Shown here piece by piece: positions 1 through 6,179 of a stretch of DNA of 64,000 nt (position 1 is its first letter; each line of letters begins with the position of its first letter). The notes under the pieces were generated by a model that ran no database searches, was not told where the DNA came from, and worked only from the letters and a program-made list of their open reading frames with translations. Source of the DNA: an uncultured Bacteroidales bacterium (GTDB lineage: Bacteria > Bacteroidota > Bacteroidia > Bacteroidales > P3); contig CALGCG010000057.1 of assembly GCA_937884485.1 (NCBI GenBank), forward strand, positions 1-64,000, in the 5' to 3' direction. The position numbers and the translations under genes were made by a program.

Positions 1-57
1 CTGAACGACGAGCCCTACCCCGACACCTATTTTGCCTTCCCAGTTAGAGAGCTCTGA
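1..57 (+). CDS. 3' end of an unidentified protein (partial)
   Basis: An open frame enters from the left edge and ends at TGA (55-57), encoding the C-terminal 18 residues LNDEPYPDTYFAFPVREL. The base composition suits a GC-rich coding gene. The PDTYFAFP stretch loosely recalls C-termini of SusD/RagB-type lipoproteins, but 18 residues are too few to assign a family. No function is claimed. Confidence 0.5.
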   Translation: MNDEPYPDTYFAFPVREL

Positions 58-118
58 CAAATAGCATAATGGTTGTGTCAGAATTAGACCGACTTTTGGA
101 TAGGTAGGCATTCGGTTA

Positions 119-141
119 CTGCCATTTTGTCAGCATCCGTG
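119..141 (+). repeat. 23-bp repeat with palindromic core, copy 1 (other copy upstream of dnaK)
   Basis: These 23 bases recur exactly at 2251-2273 in front of dnaK. The first 15 bases, CTGCCATTTTGTCAG, are an imperfect palindrome (CTGCCA/TGTCAG around TTT), as expected of a dimeric regulator site. Unlike the dnaK copy, no TGGCAC-N-TTG element follows at the matching distance. This copy could be a second operator for the RNA or gene downstream, or a duplicated fragment. Confidence 0.5.
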
Positions 142-173
142 CAGGCCCTTTTTAACAGGATCTGCACTTTTTT

Positions 174-204
174 TTTGCCATATTGGAAAAAGTTTGTATT
201 TTTG
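174..204 (+). promoter_or_regulatory. Bacteroidota housekeeping promoter
   Basis: TTTG (174-177), 19 bases, then TATTTTTG (197-204) matches the TTTG-N19-21-TAnnTTTG consensus read by the Bacteroidota primary sigma factor. Transcription should start near 211, about 360 bases before the next start codon, so a structured RNA or a long leader lies between. Confidence 0.6.
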
Positions 205-210
205 CACCGT

Positions 211-525
211 CGTTTCCACACCGCCGGAGCCCCACTCGAGAGCGACGGGCAAGCGGGCGGGCAAAGGCGCAAGCCCATGTCCACTGGAAGCGGCAGGACA
301 TATAAGAAAGACGTTGAAACGGCGTTTTTATCTGCGGCTCATGAATCTCGCAAATTCAATTTACCACCGCAATAGCGCAATGTTCCTCTGTCCATTGGTT
401 TGGCATATAGTGGTCTCGCTATATCCATAACGCGTGGGCTTCGGCATTGCTTATTCTGTGGTAAAGGCAATGCGAGAGCCTCATGAGCGGGATAAGCAAG
501 AATGTTGTTCCCGCGCTTTTTTATG
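211..525 (+). ncRNA. Candidate rod-shaped non-coding RNA (6S-like) or structured leader
   Basis: Bounded by a promoter at 174-204 and an intrinsic terminator at 487-522, with no credible ORF. Hand pairing of 337-488 gives one long interrupted hairpin: 337-344 with 481-488 (8 bp), 346-352 with 471-477 (7 bp), 360-367 with 458-465 (8 bp), 371-382 with 445-455, a larger open loop (383-389 versus 440-444), then 390-394 with 435-439 and 402-410 with 419-426. A rod with an internal bubble is how 6S RNA, which binds RNA polymerase, looks. The extra 125 bases at the 5' end are longer than usual for 6S. A structured leader of the BspA-like gene is the alternative. Family membership is inference. Confidence 0.4.
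487..522 (+). terminator. Intrinsic terminator
   Basis: The stem GCGGGA (487-492) / TCCCGC (509-514) is followed by GC and six T. It would end the RNA starting near 211. Its 5' arm overlaps the closing arm of the rod (481-488), so the two folds compete by a couple of pairs. Confidence 0.6.
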
Positions 526-569
526 TGTAGTTTTGAATGCGGATATACAAACCAACAAACAACAAACAA

Positions 570-2237
570 ATGAAGAAAAAAGTATTATTTGCAGCCCTCG
601 TGCTGCTGGCAGGATTGTCAAATTGTGCTATGGCACAGTATTCGTTTTCGGAGGAAAGCAGCAGTGGTCATGTGCTGCACTATACCATAAACAACGATGG
701 CAACACGGTGTCTGTAAGTGGCGAAGATACATGCTCTGGAGATGTGGCAATTCCTTCCGCCGTTAACCATGGTGGGACAACTTATACTGTAACACACATT
801 AAAGCGTATGCATTTCAAAATGCATCTCTAATGACATCTGTCAGCATCCCAAACACGGTGACAACGATTGAAGACAGGGCATTTAATCATTGCAGCGGAC
901 TGACGTTCATCACAATTCCAAATACAGTGGTTCTTCTTGGGAGCAGGGCATTTGCCGGGTGTTCTGGATTGACAGAAATCACAATTCCCGCTTCCGTTGA
1001 ATCTATTGGTTCAGCAGCATTTAACAATTGTAGCACCCTCACAACAGTTAACTATAATGCCGATAGCTGTTACGCCTTTGCAAATTCCGAAGGTTTCTTT
1101 TACGGTTGCACAAATTTCTCTACACTTAACATCGGCAGTAATGTGAAGGTGATCCCCAGTTTGTTTGATGGTTGTAATTCTCTCGCATCGGTTAATATTC
1201 CCAATTCGGTTCGACGTATTTGTAGAAGTGCATTTAGCAGTTGCATAAACCTTTCCGAAGTCACAATTGGTTCGTCGGTGGATTCCATAGAACAAGAAGC
1301 CTTTGCAAGTTGTTTTAGCCTTGTTTCTGTTTATTACAACGCAGACAGTTGTTCATACATGGATGGTACTGTTTTCCAATCCTGTCCTATAGAAAACCTT
1401 ACATTTGGCAACAACGTAAGGTACATTCCCGACTATGCTTTTAGCAATTTGTCTCACCTTACCTCCATTATCATTCCCGCCTCGGTCACCCATATTGGCA
1501 GCTACGCTTTCAAGTGGTTGGACAACAGTGATATGAACGGAGTAAATGTTTATTTTCATATGATGGGAAGCATCCCTCCTGAGCTGGGTGAAGATGCTCT
1601 GTCAGCAGAATATGTACAAAATACAATTGGTCGTGTTCAGGTTTCTATTACCGTTCCTTGCAACACCTTGGTAAACTATCAGAACATCGATTCGTGGCGT
1701 GGACTGACCACTACTGTCAGCGACGAGAATGTGGATTGGATTGTGGGAGAGCAGTGCAGCGATTACTATGTTTTTGCACGGCCCTATGATACGTATTATG
1801 GATTGCTGACTGGCGAAGACGTGGGTCACGTTAGCGGAACAGGGTCTTACAACACTGGCCAGACGGCGACGCTGCAAGCTGTGGCCCCAACAGGCTACCA
1901 CTTCGCACGATGGAACGACGGCAACACAGACAATCCTCGTCAAATCACAGTCACATCCGACACCCTTTTGGTTGCTCACTTTGAAGAGGGTGACGAGCCG
2001 ACCGAGGGCATCGATGACGTGGACGGCATGAACGCCAAGGTGACGGTCGCCGACGGCCAGATTGTCGTCACCGATGCCGACGGCCTCACCGTGACCCTCT
2101 ACGACGCCGCAGGCCGCCAGCTGGCCGTGCGCGACAGCCATGCAGGCACACCATTACACTTCGACGTCCCCGCCAGTGGCACCTACCTCGTCCAGGTCGG
2201 CGCCGCCCCCGCCCGCCGCATCGTCGTGATGAAGTAA
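570..2237 (+). CDS. BspA-like leucine-rich repeat protein, T9SS-secreted
   Basis: 555 residues. The start at 570 is preferred over the in-frame ATG at 537 because it begins a clean signal peptide (MKKKVLFAALVLLAGLSNCAMAQ). Residues about 50-340 hold BspA/TpLRR-type leucine-rich repeats of the pattern (I/V)xIPxSVxxIGxxAFxxCxxL, several degenerate. A divergent InlB B-repeat-like module follows (about 405-460, GYHFARWNDG...DNPRQITV...AHF). The last 75 residues look like a type IX secretion C-terminal domain (VTLYDAAGRQL ... ASGTYLVQV ... RRIVVMK). Such proteins are typically surface adhesins; ligand unknown. A paralogue with the same architecture lies at 6180-7859. Confidence 0.85.
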   Translation: MKKKVLFAALVLLAGLSNCAMAQYSFSEESSSGHVLHYTINNDGNTVSVSGEDTCSGDVAIPSAVNHGGTTYTVTHIKAYAFQNASLMTSVSIPNTVTTIEDRAFNHCSGLTFITIPNTVVLLGSRAFAGCSGLTEITIPASVESIGSAAFNNCSTLTTVNYNADSCYAFANSEGFFYGCTNFSTLNIGSNVKVIPSLFDGCNSLASVNIPNSVRRICRSAFSSCINLSEVTIGSSVDSIEQEAFASCFSLVSVYYNADSCSYMDGTVFQSCPIENLTFGNNVRYIPDYAFSNLSHLTSIIIPASVTHIGSYAFKWLDNSDMNGVNVYFHMMGSIPPELGEDALSAEYVQNTIGRVQVSITVPCNTLVNYQNIDSWRGLTTTVSDENVDWIVGEQCSDYYVFARPYDTYYGLLTGEDVGHVSGTGSYNTGQTATLQAVAPTGYHFARWNDGNTDNPRQITVTSDTLLVAHFEEGDEPTEGIDDVDGMNAKVTVADGQIVVTDADGLTVTLYDAAGRQLAVRDSHAGTPLHFDVPASGTYLVQVGAAPARRIVVMK

Positions 2238-2250
2238 CGGCAATATCCGA

Positions 2251-2273
2251 CTGCCATTTTGTCAGCATCCGTG
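2251..2273 (+). promoter_or_regulatory. Palindromic operator-like site upstream of dnaK (repeat copy 2)
   Basis: Carries CTGCCATTTTGTCAG, an imperfect palindrome, followed by CATCCGTG, and is identical over 23 bases to 119-141. It ends about 15-22 bases before the -24 element at 2288. That is close for a classical sigma54 enhancer site but plausible for a heat-shock regulator binding next to the promoter. CATCCGTG also forms an inverted repeat with CACGGATG inside the promoter. The regulator is unknown. Confidence 0.45.
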
Positions 2274-2287
2274 TCAGTCCACGCGAT

Positions 2288-2303
2288 TGGCACGGATGTT
2301 GTT
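2288..2303 (+). promoter_or_regulatory. Sigma54-like -24/-12 promoter of dnaK
   Basis: TGGCACG-GATG-TTGTT fits the sigma54 (RpoN) consensus TGGCACG-N4-TTGCW with one change (T for C in the -12 element). The GG and GT doublets are correctly spaced. No TAnnTTTG housekeeping element was seen between the BspA-like gene and dnaK. The implied start is about 2315, giving a 130-base leader. Confidence 0.5.
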
Positions 2304-2322
2304 GTCATGAGGGTGTGAAAGT

Positions 2323-2406
2323 TCAATCAGAACGAAAAGAACAAAAAGAATTTCTGATGGTTGCCTCAACAAGCTCGGCAGGCTCACCACAGAAAGTTCT
2401 GATTGA
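2323..2406 (+). other. Long-range inverted repeat in the dnaK leader
   Basis: TCAATCAGAAC (2323-2333) and GTTCTGATTGA (2396-2406) are perfect 11-base complements enclosing 62 bases. The structure would begin a few bases after the predicted transcription start and end 38 bases before the dnaK start. It could affect stability or temperature-dependent translation; that role is inference. Confidence 0.5.
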
Positions 2407-2444
2407 GATAAAAAAAAGCAAACAAAAAAAGAAAGGAAAACAAT

Positions 2445-4382
2445 ATGAGCAAAATCATCGGAATCGACCTCGGCACAACCAACAGCTGTGTGAGCGTCAT
2501 GGAAGGTAACGAACCCGTAGTTATCGCTAACAGCGAGGGCAACCGCACCACCCCCAGCGTGGTGGGCTTCCTCGAGAACGGCGACCGCAAGGTGGGCGAC
2601 CCCGCCAAGCGTCAGGCCATCACCAACCCCCACAACACCGTCTACAGCATCAAGCGCTTCATGGGCGAGACCTACGACCAGGTGACCAAGGAGATTGAGG
2701 CCGTGCCCTACAAGGTGGTGCGCGGCAACAACAACACCCCCTGCGTCGACATCAACGGCCGCCAGTACACCCCGCAGGAGATCAGCGCCATCGTGCTGCA
2801 GAAGATGAAGAAGACCGCCGAAGACTATCTGGGTCAGGAAGTCACCGAGGCCGTCATCACCGTCCCCGCCTACTTCAACGACAGCCAGCGTCAGGCCACC
2901 AAGGAGGCCGGCGAGATTGCAGGCCTCAAGGTGCGCCGTATCGTCAACGAGCCCACGGCTGCCGCTCTGGCCTACGGCCTCGACAAGAAGGCCCAAGATA
3001 TGAACGTCGCTGTCTTCGACCTCGGCGGCGGCACGTTCGATATCTCCATCCTTAACCTCGGCGACGGCGTCTTCGAGGTGAAGAGCACCAACGGCAACAC
3101 GCACCTCGGTGGCGACGACTTCGACCGCAAGATTATCAACTGGATGGCCGACAGCTTCCAGAGCGACAAAGGCATCGACCTCCGCAAAGACCCCATGGCC
3201 ATGCAGCGCCTGAAAGAGGCTGCCGAGAAGGCCAAGATCGAGCTCTCCAGCAGCATGGAGACCGAAATTAACCTGCCCTACATCACCGTGGCCGACGGCG
3301 TGCCGCAGCACCTGGTGATGAAGCTCACCCGCGCCAAGTTCGAGCAGCTCTGCGACGACCTGATCCGCGCCACCATCGAACCCTGCCGCAAGGCCATGCA
3401 GGATGCCGGCCTGAGCAACAGCGACATCAACGAGGTCATCCTCGTCGGCGGCTCCAGCCGTATCCCCGCCGTGCAGAAGAAGGTCGAAGAGTTCTTCGGC
3501 AAGGTGCCCAGCAAGGGCGTCAACCCCGACGAGGTGGTCGCCATCGGCGCCGCCATCCAGGGCGGTGTGCTCACCGGCGAGGTAAAGGACGTGCTGCTGC
3601 TCGACGTCACCCCCCTCTCCCTCGGCATCGAGACCCTCGGCGGTGTGATGACTAAGCTCATCGACGCCAACACCACCATCCCCACCAAGAAGAGCCAGGT
3701 TTTCAGCACCGCTGCCGATAACCAGCCCGAGGTCGAGATCCACGTGCTGCAGGGCGAGCGCCCCATGGCCAACGACAACAAGACCATCGGCCGCTTCCAC
3801 CTGGCCGGCATTCCGCCAGCACCGCGTGGAGTGCCCCAGATTGAGGTCACCTTCGACATCGACGCCAACGGCATCCTCAATGTCAGCGCCCTCGACAAGG
3901 CCACCGGCAAGAGCCAGAACATCCGCATCGAGGCCAGCAGCGGCCTGAGCGAGGACGAGATCAAGCGCATGAAGGCCGAAGCCGAGGCCCACGCCGACCA
4001 GGACAAGAAGGCCAAGGAAGAAGTGGAGAAAATCAACAACGCCGACGGCATGATCTTCCAGAGCGAGAAGAACCTGAAGGACTACGGAGACAAGATCCCC
4101 GCCGAGAAGAAGAGCGCCATCGAGGCCGCCCTCACCGAACTGAAGGCCGCCCACAGCGCCCGCAACGTCCAGCAGATCGACCAGGCCATGGCCAAGATCA
4201 ACGCCGCCTGGCAGGCCGCCAGCGAGGACATGTACAAAGCCCAGCAGCAGGCCGGACAACAAGGAGGCGCCGCCGGCTTCGACCCCAACAACATGGGCGG
4301 CGCAGGCCAGCAGGGCAACCCCGGCCAGTCTTCCAACGGCGACGACAACGTCACCGACGTCGACTACGAAGAGGTGAAGTAA
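2445..4382 (+). CDS. dnaK: Molecular chaperone DnaK (Hsp70)
   Basis: 645 residues, full length. The ATPase domain starts GIDLGTTNSCVSVMEGNEP and contains the phosphate-loop motif DLGGGTFDISIL and the adenosine motif VILVGGSSRIP. The interdomain linker is DVLLLDVTPLSLGIETLGG. The substrate-binding domain and helical lid follow, then a glycine/glutamine-rich tail ending in the acidic DVDYEEVK. DnaK folds and refolds cytosolic proteins with DnaJ and GrpE, neither of which is adjacent. It appears monocistronic: sigma54-like promoter upstream, strong terminator at 4407. Codon use is strongly biased to C/G third positions, as in highly expressed genes. Confidence 0.98.
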   Translation: MSKIIGIDLGTTNSCVSVMEGNEPVVIANSEGNRTTPSVVGFLENGDRKVGDPAKRQAITNPHNTVYSIKRFMGETYDQVTKEIEAVPYKVVRGNNNTPCVDINGRQYTPQEISAIVLQKMKKTAEDYLGQEVTEAVITVPAYFNDSQRQATKEAGEIAGLKVRRIVNEPTAAALAYGLDKKAQDMNVAVFDLGGGTFDISILNLGDGVFEVKSTNGNTHLGGDDFDRKIINWMADSFQSDKGIDLRKDPMAMQRLKEAAEKAKIELSSSMETEINLPYITVADGVPQHLVMKLTRAKFEQLCDDLIRATIEPCRKAMQDAGLSNSDINEVILVGGSSRIPAVQKKVEEFFGKVPSKGVNPDEVVAIGAAIQGGVLTGEVKDVLLLDVTPLSLGIETLGGVMTKLIDANTTIPTKKSQVFSTAADNQPEVEIHVLQGERPMANDNKTIGRFHLAGIPPAPRGVPQIEVTFDIDANGILNVSALDKATGKSQNIRIEASSGLSEDEIKRMKAEAEAHADQDKKAKEEVEKINNADGMIFQSEKNLKDYGDKIPAEKKSAIEAALTELKAAHSARNVQQIDQAMAKINAAWQAASEDMYKAQQQAGQQGGAAGFDPNNMGGAGQQGNPGQSSNGDDNVTDVDYEEVK

Positions 4383-4406
4383 TCCTCATAAATACACTAG
4401 ATAGAA

Positions 4407-4442
4407 ACGGGTGCTGAATAGTTTTCAGCACCCGTTTTTTTT
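4407..4442 (+). terminator. Intrinsic terminator of dnaK
   Basis: A perfect 12-bp stem, ACGGGTGCTGAA (4407-4418) / TTCAGCACCCGT (4424-4435), with a short loop and a run of eight T. Confidence 0.9.
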
Positions 4443-4482
4443 ATTTGGTGGACTATATGACTAAATTTACTGCTGGATAACG

Positions 4483-4540
4483 GCCAAGTTTATTGTCAAA
4501 AGTCAGCCAAATTTATTATCAAAAGTCAGCCAAATTATAC
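4483..4540. repeat. 23-bp tandem repeat, 2.5 copies
   Basis: Two 23-base units (4483-4505 and 4506-4528) differ at two positions (GCCAAGTTTATTGTC... versus GCCAAATTTATTATC..., both ending AAAAGTCA). A partial third unit starts at 4529. Multiple terminal repeats of this size are typical of IS21-family element ends, but no transposase is present. An operator array for the small ORF at 4587 is the other reading. Confidence 0.5.
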
Positions 4541-4586
4541 AATAAAAATAATCATCCGCCGTTATATCAACAAAATATATCACAAT

Positions 4587-4835
4587 ATGTCATACACCAA
4601 AATAGCCCAGCTGGAACTGCTCAATGCCCTCAAGAGTATTACCTCCGAGGCCGACCTCAATGAGTTCAAGGACTTGGTAGTGCACTTCTTCGCAGCAAAG
4701 GCGCAGAGGGAAATAGATGCCCTGTGGAACAACGGCACCATCAACGAGGAAACCATCAACCAATGGGGCAGCGAGCACATGCGTACCCCCTATCGTTATA
4801 TGGAGGCATTCACTTCGACGGCCTCAAACAAATAG
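4587..4835 (+). CDS. Small hypothetical protein (82 aa), possibly an orphan antitoxin-like gene
   Basis: Encodes a soluble, largely helical protein (MSYTKIAQLELLNALKSI ... EFKDLVVHFFAAKAQREID). It starts 46 bases after the tandem repeats. Size, composition and setting resemble antitoxins or small regulators next to toxin genes, but no intact partner follows. After residue ~72 the frame may have shifted: the -1 frame continues in coding-like sequence to 4888. Function unknown. Confidence 0.55.
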   Translation: MSYTKIAQLELLNALKSITSEADLNEFKDLVVHFFAAKAQREIDALWNNGTINEETINQWGSEHMRTPYRYMEAFTSTASNK

Positions 4836-4888
4836 ACAGGCAGAAGGTCGCCATACTGACCATCCAGGAGTTTGCTGCACAGATTTAA
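4805..4888 (+). pseudogene. Decayed coding remnant, -1 frame relative to the 82-aa ORF
   Basis: Twenty-seven codons (GIHFDGLKQIDRQK ... ILTIQEFAAQI, stop at 4886-4888) read sensibly in the -1 frame across the end of the 82-residue ORF. This suggests either that the small protein was once longer or that a downstream gene has been deleted to its last codons. Too short to name. Confidence 0.3.
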
Positions 4889-4894
4889 TAGCAT

Positions 4895-4919
4895 ATTCTC
4901 CGCAAAAAATGCGGAGAAT
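4895..4919 (+). terminator. Hairpin with weak T-run
   Basis: A perfect 10-bp stem, ATTCTCCGCA / TGCGGAGAAT, with a five-A loop, followed by GTTTATCTT. It lies 60 bases after the small ORF and may end that transcript. Confidence 0.5.
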
Positions 4920-4981
4920 GTTTATCTTATACTCCGCACAAATTGTAGGGTCGTAGCACCAAACAAACAATATAAACAGAA

Positions 4982-5012
4982 AAGGGAGCGCCAAAAATGA
5001 CGCTCCCTTCTT
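4982..5012 (+). terminator. Intrinsic terminator
   Basis: AAGGGAGCG (4982-4990) and CGCTCCCTT (5001-5009) form a 9-bp stem with a 10-base loop, followed by CTTTAT. It could back up termination of the small ORF. Beyond it, 5013-5198 holds only TTCTTT(G/A)TGCC direct repeats and no gene that I can support. Confidence 0.5.
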
Positions 5013-5198
5013 TATGCCTTCTTTGTGCCTTCTTTATGGCAATAGTAAAATCGCCGAAAACCAACCGAGTACAGAAAATCGTTTGTGATGTATACAAAAT
5101 GCTGATTTATAACACACTTATCATGTATCATTTCAGTGGTCATTCGGTGGTGTGTCGGTGGTCTGCTTACAGCCGATAACACATTTATACAAATATAC

Positions 5199-5239
5199 AA
5201 AAAGAGTATATCTTCTTGCACGAAAGATATACTCTTTTT
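5199..5239 (-). terminator. Bidirectional-type terminator downstream of the leftward gene
   Basis: AAAAAGAGTATATCTT (5199-5214) and AAGATATACTCTTTTT (5224-5239) form a 16-bp stem with a 9-base loop and A/T tracts on both sides. It lies just past the stop codon of the gene at 5261-6115 and can terminate leftward transcripts. Confidence 0.75.
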
Positions 5240-5260
5240 TAGAGCAAAGGTATTGTTCCA

Positions 5261-6115
5261 TTAAAAAATGATAGTCTCGCTACCGAAAGCTTTATTTTGT
5301 CGCCAACTGTCTATTGCGTCTTGGACATCTTCTACTTGCAATTTGGTGCCTATTGGCAGTTGATCTTTATATTTCTCGTAAAAGGCCTTTTTTATCTGCT
5401 CCTCTGTTGCAGAAATATCAGTGTATTGTTCCACACATAAAAGTACCCCTAAATCACTTTCAAATAGTTGCTGATATTTTTTTGTTCCGCCAGGGTATGT
5501 GATTGTGACCAAAAATTTTGTATTTGAACAGATGCTTGGGCTTTCATATGTTTTAGAACCTCCATAATGCAGTCGAATAGGATAAATAACTTTAGTGTTG
5601 CCCTGCCTTCTAAACGGAGGTTCCCATATATTCACATTGTCGGCAATAACCTTCCCATAATTTGTGGACAATACAATGTTGACCCACTTGTGGTTGAATA
5701 TGTCATCAATATTGTTTACCTTTACCGTGCCATTATTATATGCAATAGGAGGTCCCAAATTTATTATTCTCACACCAAACGGAGGCAAAAGGATGGGCTT
5801 TACGAGGCTGTTGCTCTTTGGGTTCTGATGTAGAAGGTCTATGTAAAGATTATCACTAATCTGAACATATACATTATATATTGTGACTTCTTTGTCTTTT
5901 CGGTTCTCCAATATTATCTGTTCGACATAAGGTTCACAGTTTGTTGAACTTACTAAGCAACGACTCATTTGAACGGCTATTTTGCAACCTTTTTTCAAGT
6001 AAAAGGTCATAATTGTATAGATTGCCGCTACCACAGCGGTAAGTAATGCTGCTAGTGATATATAAAAACCAATGCATGTAATGTTTCCCATAATAATCAA
6101 AGGTAAAAACTTCAT
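5261..6115 (-). CDS. Hypothetical membrane-anchored protein (284 aa)
   Basis: A hydrophobic segment at residues about 10-38 (GFYISLAALLTAVVAAIY) is followed by a soluble domain rich in beta-strand-like stretches, ending with a short helix (EEQIKKAFYEKYKDQLP). No lipobox or catalytic motif was recognised. The gene is AT-rich with codon use unlike dnaK or the glycan block, fitting the surrounding island. It stands alone between a terminator (5199-5239) and the BspA-like gene, 64 bases upstream on the same strand. Function unknown. Confidence 0.65.
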   Translation of the reverse strand: MKFLPLIIMGNITCIGFYISLAALLTAVVAAIYTIMTFYLKKGCKIAVQMSRCLVSSTNCEPYVEQIILENRKDKEVTIYNVYVQISDNLYIDLLHQNPKSNSLVKPILLPPFGVRIINLGPPIAYNNGTVKVNNIDDIFNHKWVNIVLSTNYGKVIADNVNIWEPPFRRQGNTKVIYPIRLHYGGSKTYESPSICSNTKFLVTITYPGGTKKYQQLFESDLGVLLCVEQYTDISATEEQIKKAFYEKYKDQLPIGTKLQVEDVQDAIDSWRQNKAFGSETIIF

Positions 6116-6179
6116 TTTAATTGGTTATTGACTGTTTGGGTGAAAATAATAATGACGATATTCGGGATGTTTTGCTAAA

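Noticed and set aside
54..81. CTGACA-N16-TGTCAG inverted repeat at the end of the first partial gene
   Set aside because: Six-base arms over 16 bases are expected by chance, and no promoter stands next to it. The likeness to the dnaK palindrome half-sites is noted only.
161..180. Possible second sigma54 promoter (CTGCAC followed by TTGC) downstream of repeat copy 1
   Set aside because: The spacing between the two elements is two bases too long for sigma54, and a good TTTG/TAnnTTTG promoter overlaps the site.
4483..4540. CRISPR array
   Set aside because: Only 2.5 units repeated head-to-tail without spacers, and no cas genes in the window.
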